Assembly (NCBI GenBank): GCA_003663695.1
Contig: QMUB01000104.1
Span: 1 to 5,349, forward strand
Direction: 5' to 3'
Length of the DNA: 5,349 nucleotides
DNA from: Thermococci archaeon
GTDB lineage: Archaea > Methanobacteriota_B > Thermococci > Thermococcales > Thermococcaceae
Position numbers and translations under genes: made by a program. Below the pieces are notes generated by a model, which saw only the letters and a list, made by a program, of their open reading frames with translations, had not been told where the DNA came from and did no database searches. Below are positions 1-5,349 of the stretch, one piece after another (the first letter of the stretch is position 1; each line of letters starts with the position of its first letter).

Positions 1-1014
1 CATTTCTATGAGCAAGATTATTGTGGTCAACCCAGCGAAGTATATAGAGAGCATTAGAAGCAGTACAATCTCGGAAGCCCCTTCCACTCCCCCCATCCTG
101 AGTACGAGGGGTATTGTATAAACGGCACGTATCGAATCCCGAACCGGAGCTGTTGCATTGGTGGTGTATTTTAAAAGAGCATTAAATGGTTTATAAAGAT
201 TTAATGATTTCTCGGGTGCTTCTGACAGATTTGTAAAACTTGCTCTATAGCTTTGATGTGCAAAACCAAGGGAGTAAGCAACTGCAAGAGCTGCAGCAAA
301 GCTCAATAGAATCTGGAGTATAACAACGCCCACTATTATTTTTTTGGTGTTAAGCTCCTCTGGCATGAAGCTTCCCAATATGTAGTAGAAGCCGACGCCC
401 ATACCAAGGCTTGTGAATGTAATCAGGAGAATCTGGAGAATGCTGGAAAAGGTTATAGGATGATTAAAGGACTTTAGAGATTCTACGGTGGATTTTAGAT
501 ATATAATAGAAGATTCATTTGTTATTTGAGCGGCGGCTTCGTTCCTAATGAAAATGACTGCAGCTAGGAAGAAGATTATGAAGAGAACTGAAACTATGGA
601 AATGAATTCCAGTGTCTTTCCTTTAGCCATCAAAAGCAGAAGTGCTGAAATCAAGAGTGTTAATATCCCAAAGAGTATTATATACTCCCTCGCCAGATTT
701 AAAGCTTCAACAAGTGCCATGCTTGAATAATAAGCGGTTACGGTTAGAACCACAGTTAAAAATAGTATAAGGGTGAGGGCAACGCCTGGAGTTCTCGATG
801 ACTTTACAAAAAACTCATACATTCTGTATTTTGTCCTTTTTGTGCTCTCCATCTCAAGAACTATGAGCACCAGTGCGAGGGATATCAGGACAAGGGATAT
901 CAAAAGCCCTTTTAAACCTAAGGTGATTAGATATTTTGGCATCAGTATAAAGTTCCATATACCCACCATATAAGCCACAATCAGAAAAACCATGAATATA
1001 TTAAGCCTCCTCAT
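1..1014 (-). CDS. Sodium:neurotransmitter symporter (NSS/SNF) family transporter, divergent; C-terminal part beyond window edge
   Basis: An open frame of 338 codons runs off the left edge; it begins at ATG 1014-1012 with an AAGGAGGG ribosome site (1021-1028) six bases upstream. The protein is an integral membrane protein with about eight hydrophobic segments, near residues 6-20, 36-56, 80-100, 113-131, 138-157, 187-214, 222-250 and 310-338. Several landmarks fit the NSS fold in order: a short VGIWNF stretch where the family has its GNxWRFP unwound first helix; a Glu ending helix 2 followed by a basic loop; a YYS at the end of helix 3; SLGMGVGFYYILGSF, matching the family's helix 6 SLGxGxxxxYGSY; and FAGLTTIILLIE at the right edge of the translation, matching helix 8 FAxLTSxIxLLE. 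Members cotransport amino acids or related solutes with Na+. The N-terminus is short and the Na+-site motif of helix 1 is poorly conserved, so substrate and coupling ion are unknown. Family membership is inferred from motif order, not from a search. It is probably transcribed alone from the promoter at about 1057-1067. Confidence 0.72.
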   Translation of the reverse strand, partial: MRRLNIFMVFLIVAYMVGIWNFILMPKYLITLGLKGLLISLVLISLALVLIVLEMESTKRTKYRMYEFFVKSSRTPGVALTLILFLTVVLTVTAYYSSMALVEALNLAREYIILFGILTLLISALLLLMAKGKTLEFISIVSVLFIIFFLAAVIFIRNEAAAQITNESSIIYLKSTVESLKSFNHPITFSSILQILLITFTSLGMGVGFYYILGSFMPEELNTKKIIVGVVILQILLSFAAALAVAYSLGFAHQSYRASFTNLSEAPEKSLNLYKPFNALLKYTTNATAPVRDSIRAVYTIPLVLRMGGVEGASEIVLLLMLSIYFAGLTTIILLIEM

Positions 1015-1056
1015 TTTTAGCCCTCCTTATTCTTGTGTTAAAAATTGGTTAAAAGC

Positions 1057-1067
1057 AATATAAAAGA
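1057..1067 (-). promoter_or_regulatory. TATA box for the NSS-type transporter gene
   Basis: On the minus strand this reads TCTTTTATATT, a good archaeal TATA element. Its centre is about 26 bases upstream of position 1036, the expected start of transcription, which would leave a leader of roughly 20 bases containing the AAGGAGGG ribosome site before the ATG at 1014. The same bases read TATAAAAG on the plus strand, so the element could also fire the other way, toward the small ORF at 1086. Confidence 0.55.
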
Positions 1068-1085
1068 GTATCGTCACGGTTTCAC

Positions 1086-2918
<1,833 letters not shown>

Positions 2919-2921
2919 GTT

Positions 2922-2928
2922 CTCACCC
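2922..2928 (-). promoter_or_regulatory. Ribosome binding site deciding the dehydrogenase start
   Basis: The minus strand reads GGGTGAG, ending 3 bases before the ATG at 2918. This GGTGA-type site is the common Thermococcales Shine-Dalgarno form and supports initiation at 2918 rather than at the in-frame ATG at 2942. The predicted transcription start falls close to it (about 2925-2928), so the leader may be very short. Confidence 0.55.
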
Positions 2929-2947
2929 ACAGGATTTAGCATAAATG

Positions 2948-2955
2948 TATATAAA
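2948..2955. promoter_or_regulatory. Divergent TATA element between the dehydrogenase-nep1 operon and the phosphoesterase operon
   Basis: The 59 bases between the two opposing start codons contain TATATAAA (plus) / TTTATATA (minus), a near-perfect archaeal TATA box. On the minus strand it is preceded by purine-rich AAAGGGA, a plausible BRE, and is centred about 26 bases before the dehydrogenase ribosome site. On the plus strand its centre is about 27 bases before the phosphoesterase ATG at 2978, which would give a nearly leaderless message; the weaker TTTAGCATAAAT at 2936-2947 would instead keep the GAGGAGGA ribosome site within the transcript. One element may therefore serve both directions, with competition between them. 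Confidence 0.55.
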
Positions 2956-2966
2956 TCCCTTTCGAA

Positions 2967-2974
2967 GAGGAGGA
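2967..2974 (+). promoter_or_regulatory. Ribosome binding site deciding the phosphoesterase start
   Basis: GAGGAGGA lies 3 bases before the ATG at 2978. An earlier in-frame ATG at 2945 overlaps the TATA region and has no such site, so 2978 is preferred. Confidence 0.6.
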
Positions 2975-2977
2975 AAT

Positions 2978-3568
2978 ATGATATCCCTTAACATTTCAAG
3001 ATTCTTCAGAAGGGGAAAAAGACTGGATGAAATTGCGGAGAGCAGAGAAATAAAGATAATGCACATAAGCGACACACCGGATAACATATACCCCTTTCTC
3101 CTGAATATAATCGAGAGGACAAAACCTAACTATATAATTCACACCGGGGATCTTGTGGACAATATCAAGCTCGAGAGAAAGCCGGAGCTTAGGGATAGAT
3201 ACAGAAAATCCCTCAAGAGCATTTTACACATACTCGAGAATTCGGGCGCTCAGGTGTATATAGTCCCCGGAAATGAGGACGATGAAAATATTTTGAAAGA
3301 AGTTGCGAAAAATAGTAAAATTCTGTTTCCAGGAAGCATTTTAGAAATAGAAGGGCTTAAATTGGCATTGGGTCATGAGTTTAGAGATGTTATAAAGATT
3401 GATGCTGATTTAAAATTATACGGGCATAATTTTAAGGTTATACTTAAAGGTCTGAATGGGGTTTTAAATGTAAACTTCATTCTCCTCCCAAGCAGGAAAA
3501 TTGTAAAGATTAAATACCCCGATGGCACAAATTTTGAAAGGGGATACAAAATGATGAGGGGATTATGA
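2978..3568 (+). CDS. Calcineurin-like metallophosphoesterase family protein with altered metal motif I
   Basis: From ATG 2978 the protein is 196 residues, a typical size for the small single-domain archaeal phosphoesterases. The family's ordered motifs are visible: HISDTPDN at residues 29-36 (motif I, normally D-x-H), HTGDLVDN at 55-62 (motif II, GDxxD/N), VPGNEDD at 96-102 (motif III, normally GNHD/GNHE), GHEF at 132-135 and YGHNFK at 148-153 (motifs IV and V). Such enzymes use a two-metal centre to hydrolyse phosphomonoesters or phosphodiesters. Here the motif I His is replaced by Pro34, and motif III has Glu instead of His as in the YfcE/MJ0936-like branch, so the metal centre may be changed or activity reduced. 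The first 24 residues are basic and polar and precede the fold. Substrate is unknown. The stop codon overlaps the next gene's start, so the two are one translational unit. Confidence 0.8.
   Translation: MISLNISRFFRRGKRLDEIAESREIKIMHISDTPDNIYPFLLNIIERTKPNYIIHTGDLVDNIKLERKPELRDRYRKSLKSILHILENSGAQVYIVPGNEDDENILKEVAKNSKILFPGSILEIEGLKLALGHEFRDVIKIDADLKLYGHNFKVILKGLNGVLNVNFILLPSRKIVKIKYPDGTNFERGYKMMRGL
3556..3562 (+). promoter_or_regulatory. Ribosome binding site of the coupled downstream gene
   Basis: GAGGGGA inside the last codons of the phosphoesterase gene is 2 bases from the ATG at 3565 and 5 bases from the adjacent in-frame ATG at 3568. The spacing slightly favours 3568, a difference of a single Met residue. 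Confidence 0.4.
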
Positions 3569-4566
3569 TGAGGTTGCTTCGCTATGGCCCCTCTCTCGTC
3601 TTCCTGAGAACCTCAAATGTTGAAGATGGGGAGGAGTTTCTGAGCAATGTATTTGGAATTCAAAAGCTTTCGGTGGATGATGCATGGAATCAGAGTAACG
3701 AGCTTCAAACACTAGCTTTTGTAACCCCTGTGGAGGAATGGAAAACAATTCTTAACTTAAAGAGAGGGACATTTTTAGTAAAAATGAGATGTGACAGCTT
3801 CCTAAAGGAGCTTTTAAACTCAAAGGCTCCTTTTGATAGAGTAAATCTGGGCCCTCACATAATAATCCTCAGGATTCCAGGTGACATCGAAAAGGCATTT
3901 AGTTTTATAAAAAAGAGATATAACGCTTTTGAAACCAGCTTTGCAAGAGGGGTTAACGAAGGAGAAGAAAGAGATACGCTTCTTCTGGTTACGGATAAGA
4001 AGATCAACGCTCCTTTAAACCTGAGGGAGCTTAAGGGAAGCTTCATAATAAATGAGGATTTTATCCACGTTTACAGAACCTTGAGGCTGGATCTACCGGT
4101 GTTGATGTATAAAACACTTCCCGAGGGTTGGAAAGAAATCACAATTAGGATCTACGATACGAACAAGCGATATGAAGAAAACATAGAGCGCCTTTTGCTC
4201 GTTCTGGAGGATCTGGACTTGGGGTTCGTGGTTAGCGAAGGGTGGGATTGGGATTATCCGAGACCATTCATGAGGATAAGGGTTTACAAAGTCAAACTAA
4301 TAACTTGGGAGGATCCATTGAGAATTAAGTTCCTGCTGAAAGGGCTTGAGTACCGGGGGTACAATCGCTTTGCGGACATAGATGTCTTCTCCGAAGGAAA
4401 GAAGATATCATGGACCTCCATCTCAAGGGAGTATAACTCAAAATTTGAGCTCTCAAAGGCTGCACGGGAAGAACTTGAGAGCTTCTTAAGTGAGGATGCC
4501 CGGAAAAAGCTACATGCAATAGAGGCTAAACTTTTAGAGAAGCAAGCTCCTCAAGATGAACTCTGA
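3565..4566 (+). CDS. Uncharacterised 333-residue protein coupled to the phosphoesterase
   Basis: I do not recognise this protein. It overlaps the stop of the phosphoesterase gene by 4 bases (ATGA), so it is almost certainly cotranslated with it and may work with it. It has no signal peptide or transmembrane helix and looks like a soluble cytoplasmic protein of alternating strands and helices. Residues 10-40 (SLVFLRTSN followed by VEDGEEFLSNVFGI) vaguely recall the strand-helix start of vicinal-oxygen-chelate folds, but no metal ligands can be assigned. Residues 190-245 form a strand-helix-strand unit with a striking aromatic GWDWDYPRPF at 226-235, and residues 295-327 are a charged, probably helical tail. 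Candidate start codons are 3565 and 3568. The 3' end overlaps the opposing DUF257 gene by 41 bases. Codon use matches the neighbours, and the frame is intact from the coupled start to the stop, so it is real coding sequence; the function is unknown. Confidence 0.8.
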   Translation: MMRLLRYGPSLVFLRTSNVEDGEEFLSNVFGIQKLSVDDAWNQSNELQTLAFVTPVEEWKTILNLKRGTFLVKMRCDSFLKELLNSKAPFDRVNLGPHIIILRIPGDIEKAFSFIKKRYNAFETSFARGVNEGEERDTLLLVTDKKINAPLNLRELKGSFIINEDFIHVYRTLRLDLPVLMYKTLPEGWKEITIRIYDTNKRYEENIERLLLVLEDLDLGFVVSEGWDWDYPRPFMRIRVYKVKLITWEDPLRIKFLLKGLEYRGYNRFADIDVFSEGKKISWTSISREYNSKFELSKAAREELESFLSEDARKKLHAIEAKLLEKQAPQDEL

Positions 4567-5200
4567 ATTCCTTCCCGTACTCTTCAGGCTTTGGAGATTT
4601 CTTTATTTTTGCAATCATAACTCCTTTTTCATGCTTGATCTCTATTACACGAGTGGACGCCTCTTCCATGTGTGCCAAAAAGCTCGAGAGTGCTAGTTCG
4701 CGGTTAACAAAGTAAACTGCAATTCGGTTCCCATGTCCAAGAAAGCTCTCGATAACGTTCCCGAGATATAGAGGAAATATTGATGCATCCACCTGATCAA
4801 GATTCACAAGCTTTTCGACACCGAGGAGAAAGGTTATGGTGAAGTCATTTTTTTCATAGTATTCCCTCAAAGCTTTTAGAAATGACGTCATATATACATG
4901 AGGATCTTCATAGACCTCAAATTTCTTGATCACATTCCCTATTTCTATTGCACCTCCCGCCTTTATAACATCTAAAGAATCCAGAAATTCTGTATTCTCC
5001 CCGAATGCTTCCAAATTTTTCTTTATAAGGAAGAGTGTATCCAGAACCTCCACTATTAAAATGGAAGGATTACAAGGCTTCACCATACTCAGGAGGCTCT
5101 TGAATATCATATGAATTGGATCAGTGGACGAATGCTCCATTAAAATGGTCTCCCCATGCTCCACGGACTCAATATAACTCAAAAGCTCACCCAAACTCAT
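4526..5200 (-). CDS. DUF257 family protein (Thermococcales lineage-specific, RecA/KaiC-like)
   Basis: This 224-residue soluble protein matches, from memory of the family pattern, DUF257 (Pfam PF03192), an uncharacterised Thermococcales family usually regarded as a degenerate RecA/KaiC-type fold. Visible features are the HGETILMEHSST segment at residues 15-26, in the position of a P-loop but without GKT/GKS; a hydrophobic strand ILIVEVLDTL at 47-56; VIKAGGAIEIGNVI at 78-91, the most family-typical block; FLLGVEKL at 124-131; the strand IAVYFVNREL at 160-169; and a C-terminal EEASTRVIEIKH (179-190) followed by a KIKKSPKPEEYGKEF tail. The lack of Walker A residues argues against ATP hydrolysis. 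The start at 5200 has a GGAGGTG ribosome site five bases upstream and overlaps the stop of the preceding gene by ATGA. Its 3' end runs 41 bases into the convergent gene. Biological role is unknown. Confidence 0.78.
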   Translation of the reverse strand: MSLGELLSYIESVEHGETILMEHSSTDPIHMIFKSLLSMVKPCNPSILIVEVLDTLFLIKKNLEAFGENTEFLDSLDVIKAGGAIEIGNVIKKFEVYEDPHVYMTSFLKALREYYEKNDFTITFLLGVEKLVNLDQVDASIFPLYLGNVIESFLGHGNRIAVYFVNRELALSSFLAHMEEASTRVIEIKHEKGVMIAKIKKSPKPEEYGKEFRVHLEELASLKV

Positions 5201-5349
5201 ACTTCCACCTCCATTCCTATCTCAGAAAACCTCGGAGATTTTTTGACATGGAGAACATTCCCCGCTTTATTAATCCTCAAAATTCTGGTAGCAGATTCTT
5301 CCCATGATTGAAGGGCATATTTATTTAAGAGGTCTACATTGGCGAAGAG
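5197..5349 (-). CDS. C-terminal end of a second DUF257-like protein (5' part beyond window edge)
   Basis: A frame open from the right edge gives 50 residues and stops at TGA 5199-5197, sharing ATGA with the start of the next gene. The visible end aligns with the C-terminus of that neighbour: WEESATRILRIN here against MEEASTRVIEIK there, then VKKSPRFSEIGMEVEV against IKKSPKPEEYGKEFRV. This shared ending, in the same register relative to the C-terminus, indicates a tandem paralogue; here the protein stops at the position where the neighbour carries about 11 extra residues. The N-terminal portion, promoter and any further members of the operon are outside the window. Assignment rests on about 40 aligned residues, read by eye. 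Confidence 0.65.
   Translation of the reverse strand, partial: LFANVDLLNKYALQSWEESATRILRINKAGNVLHVKKSPRFSEIGMEVEV
5206..5212 (-). promoter_or_regulatory. Ribosome binding site of the DUF257 gene
   Basis: GGAGGTG on the minus strand, five bases before ATG 5200, lies within the final codons of the upstream gene. This strong site fixes the start and allows reinitiation after the overlapping stop codon. Confidence 0.6.

Noticed and set aside
548..973. Two short plus-strand frames (548-730 and 773-973)
   Set aside because: Both are antisense to the transporter's membrane segments; low-complexity translations with no ribosome site.
2919..2942. N-terminal extension of the dehydrogenase from ATG 2942
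   Set aside because: The codon lies about 6 bases from the TATA box, upstream of the likely transcription start, and the family's Rossmann strand starts at the ATG at 2918, which has its own ribosome site.
2945..2977. N-terminal extension of the phosphoesterase from ATG 2945
   Set aside because: This start overlaps the TATA element and the ribosome site that precedes the ATG at 2978; the extra residues simply translate promoter sequence.
3563..4519. Three minus-strand frames (3563-3748, 3855-4046, 4325-4519)
   Set aside because: They are antisense to the intact 333-codon gene that is coupled to the phosphoesterase, and have no support of their own.

Overview
The window looks like a piece of a hyperthermophilic archaeal chromosome, most likely Thermococcales (Thermococcus, Pyrococcus or Palaeococcus). 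The evidence is archaeal TATA boxes, strong Shine-Dalgarno sites (GGAGG, GGTG), very tight gene packing, AGG/ATA-rich codon use, an archaeal/eukaryotic-type Nep1 rRNA methyltransferase, and two DUF257-type proteins, a family I know mainly from Thermococcales. There are no rRNA, tRNA, CRISPR or insertion sequence signatures.

Layout. At the left edge (1-1014, minus) lies the N-terminal 338 residues of a divergent sodium:neurotransmitter symporter (NSS/SNF) family transporter; its end falls outside the window. A 156-bp gap (1015-1170) carries its promoter and a possible 31-codon leaderless ORF on the opposite strand. Next, also on the minus strand, is a two-gene operon: an NAD-dependent saccharopine/lysine dehydrogenase family protein (start best placed at 2918), then nep1 after a 2-nt gap. 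A short divergent promoter region (about 2919-2977) separates this operon from a plus-strand pair: a small calcineurin-like phosphoesterase with an altered first metal motif (2978-3568), and an unrecognised 333-residue protein (3565-4566) translationally coupled to it by an ATGA overlap. The unrecognised gene runs convergently 41 bp into the DUF257 gene (4526-5200, minus). That gene is in turn coupled by another ATGA overlap to the tail of an upstream gene (5197-5349), whose visible end is itself DUF257-like, making a tandem paralogue pair.

Functionally this is a mosaic of short transcription units: membrane transport, lysine/amino-acid metabolism with ribosome maturation, and two poorly characterised lineage-specific modules. 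The best candidates for undescribed biology are the phosphoesterase plus unknown-protein couple and the tandem DUF257 genes.
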